Positions 52,181-60,589 of a stretch of DNA of 64,000 nt are shown piece by piece. The DNA is from Candidatus Aquidulcis sp. (lineage in GTDB: Bacteria; Chloroflexota; Anaerolineae; UBA4142): the NCBI GenBank assembly GCA_020723345.1, contig DYJA01000001.1, positions 55,602 through 119,601 on the forward strand. Direction: 5' to 3'. Below the pieces are notes generated by a model. That model made no database searches. It saw only the letters and a list, made by a program, of their open reading frames with translations, and was not told the origin of the DNA. Each line of letters starts with the position of its first letter. Within the stretch, counting starts at the first letter, position 1. The position numbers were made by a program, and so were the translations under genes.

Positions 52181-54815
52181 ATTGTCCTAGTTCAATCACA
52201 TCATCCGGCGACTGTTCGCCGGTTGGGTACGTTACCGGCAAGCGCTCCAATTCAGGATAATGATACATGCCGACGATCACAGAATATTTTCCGGGCTTGA
52301 GATCGTCGGGCAGATTCAGCGCGACGCGATCTACGATCGTTTCACCCGGAACCCACAAGAACGGTGAATTCAGTCCACCGCCCGGCACGCTGTCGTATTT
52401 CAGAATTGCAACGCCTTGCGCGTCGAGCAACTGCACGAACACGGTGTAATCATCATACACATTTTCGTCAGTTTGCCAAAACAGCGTCAACGGAAAACGT
52501 GACCCAGGAATTAGTTTGGGCGGCGTGTCGTATCCGAGCAGACGAATTTTTTGTCCGATCCGCGCGTTGAGCGAATGTGCGATGCGTGGATCGGCAGACG
52601 ACGCGACGCCGCGCGCAAACGCGATCACACCGACCGGGACGAATCCACGCGCGTCCGCAGATGCGACTTGGAGTTGATAACGACCGAGCGCGATTGCCGC
52701 GACCGGCAGATCGTACGCGTCCTCGACGATTTCGTTCGCGACCCAGGATGCAGCGTAGCCGGTGCCGTAGCGCGGCATTTGTTCGCGCGATGCCCACACC
52801 TTGCCCGCCTCGTCCACCAAACGCCAGGTCAGCGGCTTGTCTTGCGCCGATGCTTTGACGTGCCAGTACGCGCGCAAGCGCAGCGACCGCGTCGGTTCGG
52901 AGACGCGCCACGCGTCCGATTCCCACCGCGCGTTTTCGACGCGCACGCCGATCATGTCAAGCGCGGGCGAAACGGTGACGCGCGTTGTTTGCAAATCGCG
53001 CAGCGGCGCGGTCAACGCGGTAAATGCGATTGGCGTGAACAGCGCGCCGAGCAGCGCGATCAGCCCGATGATCGCGCGCGCGTCGGACTCGCGGCGGCGC
53101 AACGCAAGCGCGATCAAACCGATCAGCGTGAGCAGACTTGCGATAGAAAGCGTAGCGCCGATCTGACGCGGCGGCGTGTCGCTCTGGACGAACGCGACGC
53201 GATGATCGCCCGCCGGTACGTCAACCGCCAACAGCCCTTGCGGCGTGTTCGCGTACGCGACGGCGGCTTGATCGTCAATCGTGACGCGCCAATCGGGGAA
53301 ATAAAACGCGCGCAGAGAGAGCGAGATTGGTTCCGACGCGGAGACGCTCATTTCGCGGCGCGCGGCATCGTATCGCGTCAACGCAATCGTCGCGCGCGGC
53401 GCGTTCGTTTGCGGCGCGCGGTAGGTCGCGAGGTCGCGTACTCTGAACGTCGCGGGCAGATACTCGCCCCAGGTCGTCGCGCCGATGAATTTCGAGGATG
53501 CTTCATAGCGCGCGATGTGCGCGAGCGTCGGCGCGTTGTCGGGCAGAAAAATTTCTTGCGGCGCGAGATTGCCCAGACCCGCGAATATCATCACGCCGGC
53601 AATCGTCGCGATCAGAGTGAACTGAAGAATACCGGCTTGACGCGCGGACAAGTTGAATTGGCGCGGAATGAGCGCGAGCGCGTTGACGCTGACGGCAACT
53701 CCCAGACTGATCAGCACGGAAACGCGCCAGGGATATTGGATCATCAGCGCGAACGGCACAGCAAGCCACAGATCGCGCGCCAGTTCGGACATGGCGAGCG
53801 CGGCGACGAACGCGACGACGCCGAAGAAAATGATCGTCGCGCGAGCGGGCATCGGTTTGCGCGCGGCGAGCGCGATGGCAAACGCGAGCGCACCCAACAC
53901 GATCGGTACAAGTCCAAGTGCGAACGGCGCGGACGTGTACTGATAAAGCCAGGATGTTTGAACGAGATCGGATAATTTCAAAAAATGATCGGGAAAGACC
54001 GCGCCGATCGGAACGCCGCCGCGCCCGATGCGGACGAGCGACAATTCCGCGATGAAGGGCAACCAGTAAAACGCGGTGAGTCCGGCGGCGATTGAAATCG
54101 CGGCAACAACTACACCAAGCCTGCCCTGAGCAAAGCCGAAGGGTCTGCCTACGCAGACTGAGAAATCGCGCAATTCTCGTAATTCCAAAATGACGTACAA
54201 AATAATAACCGGCGCGGCGATGGCGAGCGTCAAAATGTGCGCGAGCATCAGCAATGCCAGAAAAATCGCGGCGAGAATGATCGCGCTGATCGCTGGCGCG
54301 GTGATCGCGCGCCGGAGCGACCAGACGACCCAGGGCAACAAAACCAACCCGAGCGCTTCAGTGCTGACGCCGCGCGTGTAAATGTCGGTGAGCAAATAGG
54401 GGAAACAGACGTACCCGACGGCGGTCAGGACGCCTAGCGCGCGCGCGTTTTCGCGCCGCGCGTCGCGAAAAATTTCCGCGCCGAGCGCGTACGCGCCGAG
54501 CGCGGCGATGGCGATCATCGCGCTGAACGCGATTTTGAGCGCGGTGACAAAATCAAATCCGAGCAGATGAAACGATTCGATCAAGTAAGTGGAGAGCGGC
54601 GGATAGTAATTGAAGAGCGGATAGCCCAAGCCGAACGCGAGATCGTTCAGCCAGCGCGGGTAAAGCATTCCTTGCCGGATCATCTCGTCGAGCGCGAACG
54701 CGTGCGACAAACGCAGTAATCCATCGTCGGAATAATAAAACGACAATTCCCACAATGGTCGCGCGGCGAGTCCGGTTAGCGCGATGAGAAATGCGAATGG
54801 AATCCAGCGGCGCAT
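52158..54815 (-). CDS. PTPS-related membrane protein, predicted glycosyltransferase, with YTVF-type domains
   Basis: The 885-residue protein has SFYYSDDGLLRLSHAFALDEMIRQGMLYPRW and LGYPLFNYYPPLSTYLIESFHLLGF. This is the pattern of the PTPS-related integral membrane family often found with GT39 proteins. Despite that family name it has no pterin-synthase fold. A long membrane core is followed by extracytoplasmic domains (about 420-560) and two YTVF-type domains at the end (PLTWRLVDEAGKVWASRE and YTVFVQLLDAQGVAILKYD). A small repeat at about 54118-54155 is read in frame as RPFGFAQGRLG. The start is ATG at 54815, one nucleotide after the upstream stop. Confidence 0.83.
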   Translation of the reverse strand: MRRWIPFAFLIALTGLAARPLWELSFYYSDDGLLRLSHAFALDEMIRQGMLYPRWLNDLAFGLGYPLFNYYPPLSTYLIESFHLLGFDFVTALKIAFSAMIAIAALGAYALGAEIFRDARRENARALGVLTAVGYVCFPYLLTDIYTRGVSTEALGLVLLPWVVWSLRRAITAPAISAIILAAIFLALLMLAHILTLAIAAPVIILYVILELRELRDFSVCVGRPFGFAQGRLGVVVAAISIAAGLTAFYWLPFIAELSLVRIGRGGVPIGAVFPDHFLKLSDLVQTSWLYQYTSAPFALGLVPIVLGALAFAIALAARKPMPARATIIFFGVVAFVAALAMSELARDLWLAVPFALMIQYPWRVSVLISLGVAVSVNALALIPRQFNLSARQAGILQFTLIATIAGVMIFAGLGNLAPQEIFLPDNAPTLAHIARYEASSKFIGATTWGEYLPATFRVRDLATYRAPQTNAPRATIALTRYDAARREMSVSASEPISLSLRAFYFPDWRVTIDDQAAVAYANTPQGLLAVDVPAGDHRVAFVQSDTPPRQIGATLSIASLLTLIGLIALALRRRESDARAIIGLIALLGALFTPIAFTALTAPLRDLQTTRVTVSPALDMIGVRVENARWESDAWRVSEPTRSLRLRAYWHVKASAQDKPLTWRLVDEAGKVWASREQMPRYGTGYAASWVANEIVEDAYDLPVAAIALGRYQLQVASADARGFVPVGVIAFARGVASSADPRIAHSLNARIGQKIRLLGYDTPPKLIPGSRFPLTLFWQTDENVYDDYTVFVQLLDAQGVAILKYDSVPGGGLNSPFLWVPGETIVDRVALNLPDDLKPGKYSVIVGMYHYPELERLPVTYPTGEQSPDDVIELGQFEIGNRE

Positions 54816-54816
54816 A

Positions 54817-57255
54817 TCAGCGACCTGCGATTTCTATGGGCAATCGCCACGCATCATTCGGCTGACGCGCGCCGTTCGCGTCGAAGATTGGCAAACGCGC
54901 GCCGCTCGCCGAATCGTACACGCCGAGCGCGAGCGTGTACCGACCGGGCGAAATTCCGGGCGGCAAGATGAACGCGTGCGCGTCGGCGATGAGGTCGCCG
55001 GGCAGCCACCATGATGTTGGCGCGTTGCCATTCTGCGGCGCGCTGTCGCGCTGCGCGATTAGATTGCCGCTCGCGTCGAGCAAATGAATGAACACGGAAT
55101 AATCTTGCGGCGTCGCGCGTTCCGATTTCCAGTACAGTATGACGGACAACGATTCTCCGGCGCGGTCGAGATCGTAACCCAGGAATGAGATGAGCGCGGG
55201 TTCGCCCAGTTTGGCGGCGACGGGATTTTTGATCGCGCTGGGATTGACGGACGCGCGCGCGACGGTGAATGGATCGAGCGAGAGACGATCCGTCGCGCCG
55301 ATCAACGGCAGCAACAGATCGGCGGCGGTGCGATCCAGCAAACTGATCTCGACGCGATATTTGCCGTCGTGCGCGTCGGCGGGGACGCGCAGATCGAACG
55401 CGTCGGGGATGAGCGCGCCGCGCCGCCACAAACTTGTCGGCGCGGCGTCGAGCGCGGGATGCGCAACGCGTTGCGCGAACGATTCACCGCGCGCGTCGAA
55501 CAGGTTGACCGCGAGAAAATAATCGGTGTTCAAATCGCGCAGCGCTTGCCAATACAAAGCGATCCAGACTTGCTCGCCGGGAGTGACTGTCGTCGGCGTG
55601 AGCGTGTAGCCGAAGAGGCGGATCGCGTCGCCGAATCGCGCGTCGAGGCGATGCGTAGGTTGAATGTCCGCGATATATTCCGGCGTGTTGTCAATTTGCA
55701 ATTGCGACGCGACGCCATCGCCGAATTTGTTCTTGATCGGCTGACCGTTTTTCAACAGTGTTTTGAGCCGCGCGATCTGCGCGTCGTTCAGCGGCTGCGG
55801 AATGAAAATGCCGTCGGGACCGACGACGATGTTCGCGCGTTGAACGGTCGTCGTGACGAACCACGCGGACGATTGCGGCGAGCGCGGTATGAATGGAATA
55901 TTTTGCGGGTAACGTTTTGCCATCGCGAATTGCATTTGCGGCGTACCGTAAATGCTCACTGGCACGATCACGTTCGCCGTTTGGCTCAATGACATTACGC
56001 GCGCGACCGTCGCATCAAGCGAACCCTCGAACGCGTCGTACGTCGCGCGGCTGGACGCCCACACGTCGAAATAATCGCGGCACGTCAGCGCGCCGCCAAA
56101 AATGATCGCGCTGAGCAAGAGCGGCGTCCATCCGAATCTTGGAACGACGCGTTGCCAAACCTGGGTTAGTCCGTCGGCGGACAGAATGATGATCGCAGGA
56201 AGCGCGTTGATCGCGCGGAGAAAATGCGGCGCGTCGACGGTTAGCGCGGTCGGCAAAAGATTCAAGCCGATCCAAATCAGCAAGAGCGAATAGCGCGGCG
56301 TTGCGAAATGTGTCAACGCGATGACGACGCCGATCCAAAATCCGACGATGCCGAGCAGATCGAGCGCGGGGCGTCCGGGTAAATTGAGGAGTGGATTTAT
56401 GTCGCCGCGGTCGACGAACATGCGCGCGACGCGAATTATGTTTTCGGCAAGCCCGATAGGATCGTGCGCGGCGAAGATCGACACGTCGCCGGTGCGTAGC
56501 GCGAATTGACCGGGGTGTTGCCAATAATGAATCGCCAGCGGCGCGAAGACGATGCCCGCGACGATTGCCATTACGGCGAATCCGATCAGCGCGGTGCGCC
56601 AGTCGAATGTTGAAAATCGCGCGCGCAAAATCAGGCGCGCGATTCCAGCCGCAACTGCGAAGACGGCGAGCGTGACCGGAATAAAGCGCGCGGCGGGGTA
56701 CGTGTACAATCCGATGCCGATCAGCGCGCCGGCTATCGCGAAATAGCGCGCGCGTCCGGTTCGCCAACCGCGCCAGAATGTCCACGTTGCGAGCGCGCTA
56801 AACAGCGGAACGAAAATCACGCGGAACGACAGCCGCGACACATCGAGATGCCAGAACGAAACGGCGAGCATTCCGGCGGCGAGCGCGCCGAGCCATTTCG
56901 CGCGCGCGGTTTCGCGGAAAAGTTCAGCCGCGACGCGATAGATCGCCGGAACGGTCGCGACGCCGACGAGCGCAGGGACCACGCGCAATGCCCAGTCGTT
57001 CGCGCCCCAGAAGAAAAACGCGAGCGCTTGCAAGTAAATCATCAGCGGCTCGCGCCCGTAATCGCCGGGAAAGAAGATCGGGAGCGCGCCGGTTTGCGCG
57101 ACACGCAGCGCGTCGTACGCATCCCACGCTTCGTCCAAGTACAGCGCGGGCGGCAATTCCGCCAAGCGATAGGCGCGCAGAAAGAGCGCGAGCAGCGTAA
57201 ACGCGAGGACGAACAATTCGGGTTGGGGAAATTGACGCGCCGAACGACTAGTCAT
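54817..57255 (-). CDS. GT39 (PMT_2) membrane glycosyltransferase with two YTVF-type domains
   Basis: The 812-residue protein is the clearest PMT_2 member here: FLRAYRLAELPPALYLDEAWDAYDALRV with the catalytic DE, then GREPLMIYLQALAFFFWGANDWALRVVPALVGVATVPAIYRVAAELF. The membrane core ends near residue 410. An extracytoplasmic region follows, with two C-terminal domains (YFLAVNLFDARGESFAQRV and YSVFIHLLDASGNLIAQRD, ending LALGVYDSASGARLPIFD). It is the first gene of a six-gene overlapping or near-overlapping run ending at 44072. No ribosome binding site is evident before the ATG at 57255. It lies just after the terminator of the GT2 gene. Confidence 0.9.
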   Translation of the reverse strand: MTSRSARQFPQPELFVLAFTLLALFLRAYRLAELPPALYLDEAWDAYDALRVAQTGALPIFFPGDYGREPLMIYLQALAFFFWGANDWALRVVPALVGVATVPAIYRVAAELFRETARAKWLGALAAGMLAVSFWHLDVSRLSFRVIFVPLFSALATWTFWRGWRTGRARYFAIAGALIGIGLYTYPAARFIPVTLAVFAVAAGIARLILRARFSTFDWRTALIGFAVMAIVAGIVFAPLAIHYWQHPGQFALRTGDVSIFAAHDPIGLAENIIRVARMFVDRGDINPLLNLPGRPALDLLGIVGFWIGVVIALTHFATPRYSLLLIWIGLNLLPTALTVDAPHFLRAINALPAIIILSADGLTQVWQRVVPRFGWTPLLLSAIIFGGALTCRDYFDVWASSRATYDAFEGSLDATVARVMSLSQTANVIVPVSIYGTPQMQFAMAKRYPQNIPFIPRSPQSSAWFVTTTVQRANIVVGPDGIFIPQPLNDAQIARLKTLLKNGQPIKNKFGDGVASQLQIDNTPEYIADIQPTHRLDARFGDAIRLFGYTLTPTTVTPGEQVWIALYWQALRDLNTDYFLAVNLFDARGESFAQRVAHPALDAAPTSLWRRGALIPDAFDLRVPADAHDGKYRVEISLLDRTAADLLLPLIGATDRLSLDPFTVARASVNPSAIKNPVAAKLGEPALISFLGYDLDRAGESLSVILYWKSERATPQDYSVFIHLLDASGNLIAQRDSAPQNGNAPTSWWLPGDLIADAHAFILPPGISPGRYTLALGVYDSASGARLPIFDANGARQPNDAWRLPIEIAGR

Positions 57256-57258
57256 TGG

Positions 57259-57290
57259 AAAAAATCAAGCGGGCAATTTGCTTGCCCGCT
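57259..57290 (-). terminator. Rho-independent terminator after the DPM1-like gene
   Basis: On the minus strand a 9-bp stem AGCGGGCAA/TTGCCCGCT with a 5-nt loop is followed by TGA and six T (57264-57259), 6 nt after the stop of the gene. Confidence 0.85.
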
Positions 57291-57296
57291 CATTTT

Positions 57297-58037
57297 CTAC
57301 GCGTTTTCGTGTTTTTGCAAATTTGGATCATTCGGGTCGACGAGCGGCGGCGCGCTGCCGAGCAAACCAAAGCGTTTGCGAAAGAGGAAAAACAAATTGT
57401 AAAAGCCGTCGCGCCAAATCCGCAATTTGCTGACGCCGTGCCGCTCTTTGTAGTAAATCGGCAACTCTTTCGCGCGAATGATTTTCTTTTTCGACATCGC
57501 TTCGAGTTTGATCTCTTCGGAGAACGCCATTCCGTCACTCGTCAGATTGAGATGCGTCAAGACCCAGCGGCGCAAGACCCACATGCCCGATTGCGAATCG
57601 CGTACGCGAAACCAAAACAGAATCCAGATGAAGAAATTGAGCACGTCGTTGCCAAAGACGCGCAGCCAGTTGCTCGGTTTGTCTTTGTGTCCGGTGCGGT
57701 CGCAGGTGATGAAATCGAATCCTTCGTCGATCATCACGTCGAGCAGGATCGGAATGAAATTGCGCGGGTAGGTGCCGTCGGCGTCCATCGTGACGATGAT
57801 GTCGCCGGTCGCCGCGCGCAAGCCGGTTTTGTACGCCGCGCCGTACCCTTGTTTGGCTTCGCAGATAACTCTTGCGCCGAATTGTCGCGCGACTTGCGCG
57901 GTGCAATCGGTCGAGTTGTTGTCGACGGCGATCACTTCGTCTACGATTTTCAAATCGAGATCGCGATAGACCTCCGGCAAGCCGTGTTCTTCGTTCCAAC
58001 AAGGCATGACGAGTGAGATGCGATGATTTTTGTACAT
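57297..58037 (-). CDS. Family 2 glycosyltransferase, DPM1-like polyprenyl-phosphate sugar synthase
   Basis: The 246-residue GT-A protein has ISLVMPCWNEEHGLPEVYRDL, EVIAVDNNSTDCT, ATGDIIVTMDADGTYP with the metal-binding DAD, and YYKERHGVSKLRIWRDGFYN typical of DPM1/dolichol-phosphate mannosyltransferase-like enzymes. These make polyprenyl-phosphate sugars, the donors used by GT39 enzymes, so this gene probably feeds the membrane transferases of the locus. There is no C-terminal membrane domain. The ATG at 58037 overlaps the stop of the thioredoxin-like gene (TAATG). The longer frame to 58490 is a shadow of that gene. Confidence 0.9.
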   Translation of the reverse strand: MYKNHRISLVMPCWNEEHGLPEVYRDLDLKIVDEVIAVDNNSTDCTAQVARQFGARVICEAKQGYGAAYKTGLRAATGDIIVTMDADGTYPRNFIPILLDVMIDEGFDFITCDRTGHKDKPSNWLRVFGNDVLNFFIWILFWFRVRDSQSGMWVLRRWVLTHLNLTSDGMAFSEEIKLEAMSKKKIIRAKELPIYYKERHGVSKLRIWRDGFYNLFFLFRKRFGLLGSAPPLVDPNDPNLQKHENA

Positions 58038-58528
58038 TAAGGCGTTAGCACTCCGCGGAGTTGGATTTCCAGTTCGGTTTCGGTGAGCGTTCCATATTTT
58101 TTCCAGACCACCTTGCCGGTCTTGTCGAGCAGGAAAAAGTTGGGCTGCGCCAGATAACCCAGACGATCTTTCGCGTTCTTGGTCGCCGCGTTGTCGATGT
58201 CGAGATAAACGAAATCGATGCAGTTGCCGTACTTGGCTTCTAGCCCATGCACGATGGGCTTGAGCGCGCGACAGGTCACTCACCAGTACGCAAAGAACTC
58301 GACGAGTTTGGGTTTGCTCCCGGCGACGAGTTTCTTCGGATCGTCGGAACGAAACTCGTCGCCGGGGACTGGATACGTCGCCGGGCAGGATGTGACGTTT
58401 GATGTTGTCGTCGCGACGGGCGGGGCGACAGGTGCTTTCGTCGGCGGCGGCGTTGGCGTTGCCACAGTCGCGCATGCGACGAGCACGCACGACAATGCCG
58501 CCGTCAAGATCATCTCTCGCATTTTCAT
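58037..58528 (-). CDS. Thioredoxin-like lipoprotein with in-frame TGA at the active site, putative selenoprotein (UxxC)
   Basis: Reading through one TGA gives a 163-residue protein. Residues 1-20 are a lipoprotein signal (TAALSCVLVAC lipobox), then a Pro/Thr-rich linker, then a thioredoxin fold. The active site reads EFFAYW-[TGA]-VTCRALKP, where family members have WCxxC, so the TGA (58282-58280, codon 83) replaces exactly the first redox Cys. The frame and the family pattern continue on both sides, including a cis-Pro loop LAQPNFFLLDKTGKVV. A hairpin AGCCCAT-CGTGC-ATGGGCT begins 19 nt after the TGA, at the place and with the loop G expected of a bacterial SECIS. An AGGTG site lies 5 nt before the ATG at 58528. 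A pseudogene or base error is the alternative. Confidence 0.75.
58242..58260 (-). promoter_or_regulatory. SECIS-like hairpin downstream of the in-frame TGA
   Basis: A perfect 7-bp stem with loop CGTGC starts 19 nt after the TGA, so the TGA-to-loop distance is 26 nt. A G lies among the first two loop bases. These values fall within the ranges described for bacterial selenocysteine insertion elements. Confidence 0.6.
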
Positions 58529-59727
58529 AACTTCACCTGATAACTTTCGACAGCGCGCGGCGCGGCTTGCATTACTTCGGGCGAAAGCCCGTGCCGCAAC
58601 TCTGCCCATTTCAACGTTGCCCATTCTTTCAAAATGACCGGGTACATCAACGGGTTGAACAAAATATTGACGGTCAAAAAACATTCGTACGTGCAATAGC
58701 ATTTCGTTTTGGAAATCCACGCGCGCATCTCGTCCGCTCTGCGCGAGCGCCAGATCTTTTTGAAATCGTAATCGAAGTCGCGCACGTTGCCGAGAAGTTG
58801 CTCCTCGCCCATTTGCTCGCACGCGAGCACGTCGCCGTTCGCGAACATGTTGCCGCCGAGCGTGCCGGCGTAACAGGGAATCACGAACCGGCGTTCTTTC
58901 ACCATTTGCGTGATCAGTTTCGGGCGAATGATCCGTTTGGCGTTGATGAAATCGCCGAAGGGCAATTTGTAATAGCCCGATAGTTCACGCGCTTTGTTTT
59001 CGCGCTCCAGGCGATAATGGAAATCGAGATAGTTATCGATGTCGAATTCATTCGCGTGCGGATCGATCGGCGGCGTGTATTTCGCAGCAGGGTCTTTCGG
59101 TCCGCCGCGCAAGAGCAGCGTGAACACGGTATTGACGCCGACGTACGTTTTCAAATAGTCGTAGAGTTCGTTCAGCTTCTCGTGATTGTACGCGCTGACT
59201 GCGATCTGAATGCACGCGGAAAAATTCTTGTAATGTTTTTCGAGCACGCGCAGTTCGCGGTACGTCCGGATCGCGCGGTCGAACAAGCCCTTGAAGCCGC
59301 GAAACCGGTCGTGGTCTTCGCCGACGCCGTCAATCGAAATGTCAATGTGCAAATCGAGATCGGGACACGCGTCGAGCATTTCGCGCGTGCCGTCGACGAC
59401 GCGGCTGGTGAGCGAGCCGTTCGTCGGGATGCCGACGTTGGGCGCGTGGTTGTTCTTATGGAAAATCTTGACGATCTCCGGCAAGTCTTTCCGCAAGAAC
59501 GGCTCGCCGCCGGTCGGCGTGAAGAAGATCATGTCATCCATCGAGCGGCTGACTTTTTCGATTTCGTCAATCGTCAGTTCGCCGACGTGGCGTTCGTGCG
59601 AGCCGAGCAAGCAGTGCCCGCAGCGCGCGTTGCAGTTCTTGGTCACGAACAGCACAAAGTATAGGGGCGACGCGCCGCGTTTGTAGAGGATGCGCGGCGC
59701 GAATTTCATATAGTTCATCAGAGACAT
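58525..59727 (-). CDS. Radical SAM protein with SPASM-like C-terminus
   Basis: The 400-residue protein has the radical SAM cluster motif CNARCGHC (CxxxCxxC) in LYFVLFVTKNCNARC, then FFTPTGGEPFLRKDL, DLHIDISIDGVGEDHDRFRG, and a C-terminal Cys-rich part. That part (CYAGTLGGNMFANGDVLACEQM and KCYCTYECF) fits a SPASM or Twitch domain binding further 4Fe-4S clusters. Such enzymes modify peptides or act in cofactor or sugar chemistry; the substrate is not evident. The start is put at ATG 59727 with AGGA about 12 nt upstream. The stop overlaps the start of the thioredoxin-like gene, linking the two. Confidence 0.88.
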   Translation of the reverse strand: MSLMNYMKFAPRILYKRGASPLYFVLFVTKNCNARCGHCLLGSHERHVGELTIDEIEKVSRSMDDMIFFTPTGGEPFLRKDLPEIVKIFHKNNHAPNVGIPTNGSLTSRVVDGTREMLDACPDLDLHIDISIDGVGEDHDRFRGFKGLFDRAIRTYRELRVLEKHYKNFSACIQIAVSAYNHEKLNELYDYLKTYVGVNTVFTLLLRGGPKDPAAKYTPPIDPHANEFDIDNYLDFHYRLERENKARELSGYYKLPFGDFINAKRIIRPKLITQMVKERRFVIPCYAGTLGGNMFANGDVLACEQMGEEQLLGNVRDFDYDFKKIWRSRRADEMRAWISKTKCYCTYECFLTVNILFNPLMYPVILKEWATLKWAELRHGLSPEVMQAAPRAVESYQVKL

Positions 59728-59743
59728 TGGCGTTGTTTTCCTA

Positions 59744-59771
59744 ATGATAGGGCAATCAGTCAATCAGTCAA
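59744..59771 (-). promoter_or_regulatory. Possible promoter made by tandem repeats
   Basis: On the minus strand TTGACT (59771-59766), 16 nt, TATCAT (59749-59744). The -35-like box belongs to a GATTGACT tandem repeat, and a second copy lies 8 nt closer. Confidence 0.4.
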
Positions 59772-59825
59772 TCGGTATCTGATTACCGATTGCCCGATTA
59801 CGGACTGGTTGATTACTGATCGTCC
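59755..59825. repeat. GATTGACT/CGATTGC tandem repeat array
   Basis: Units CAATCAGT, then ATTACCGATTGCCCG and GATTACTGATCGTCCG, fill the 85-bp gap between the DUF4058 and radical SAM genes and run over the DUF4058 stop codon. Confidence 0.75.
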
Positions 59826-60589
59826 GATTGCCTGAATGACTTGGCGATTCCCTCCACCCACGCGGCATCCTCTGCGCCTAATTCCGCGAGCGGCTGCGTG
59901 TAATCGAGCAGACGTTCGTAACCGACGAGATCAAAGCACGCGGCGAGCGCGGCTTGCAGATCGAGCGGCACATCCGCGTCGGGCGGCAGAAGCGGTACCG
60001 GCACGGTCGGCAATTTATCGCGCAGCTGAATTGGATAAACCTGGGTTTTCGGTCGATGCGTCCAGCGACTCACGAAAACGAAATACGCCGCCGCGGGAAG
60101 TTTGCCGATCAGTTCAATGCGCTGTCCTTGCCGCAGCAAATCAATTTCGATCAAGTGCGTTTTCGTTTCGAGAATCTCGATCCGTTTTTCGTTGTACTCT
60201 TGGTAGCCCTTGCCGCGTTTGTTTTCCGGCGAAAGGATTTCGATCACAGTGACGAGCCGCCGCTCGGCGACATCGCGGATTTCGATAGCCAGTCGCGGAA
60301 TCGGTTCAGGCAGCGGGTTGTCTAATTCGATCGGCGCGACGCCAATGTTCGGCGGAGCAACCGCGTATGCTTCGCGCGTCTGCTTGGCGATGTGGACATC
60401 CGGGTAGATTGCGCGCGTGTCGCTCAAGATGGGATGCTCAATGGTAAACCGCTTTGCCAGCAGCGCGACGTATTTGGGCTTGAGACGCGGCAACAGTTGT
60501 TCGCTAATTTGATTGGCGAATCGGTCGTGAAATTCTTGCCACATTTCACTTTCGAGAAACGGATCCATGCCGGGAAATGGAGAGCCCAT
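59813..60589 (-). CDS. DUF4058 family protein
   Basis: The 258-residue protein starts MGSPFPGMDPFLE and has LPRLKPKYVALLAKRF, RRLVTVIEILSPENKRGKGYQEYNEKR and LIEIDLLRQGQRI, the defining segments of DUF4058. The E and K pairs look like a PD-(D/E)xK-type arrangement (EILSPENK and LIEIDLL). Function is unknown, and such proteins are frequent and multicopy in Chloroflexota and Cyanobacteria. The start overlaps the stop of the GT2 gene by one nucleotide (TGATG). Confidence 0.93.
   Translation of the reverse strand: MGSPFPGMDPFLESEMWQEFHDRFANQISEQLLPRLKPKYVALLAKRFTIEHPILSDTRAIYPDVHIAKQTREAYAVAPPNIGVAPIELDNPLPEPIPRLAIEIRDVAERRLVTVIEILSPENKRGKGYQEYNEKRIEILETKTHLIEIDLLRQGQRIELIGKLPAAAYFVFVSRWTHRPKTQVYPIQLRDKLPTVPVPLLPPDADVPLDLQAALAACFDLVGYERLLDYTQPLAELGAEDAAWVEGIAKSFRQSDDQ

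Noticed and set aside
58037-58279. Separate 80-residue gene starting with GTG after the TGA
   Set aside because: It would begin inside the thioredoxin active site without a ribosome binding site. Reading through the TGA gives one complete thioredoxin-like lipoprotein.
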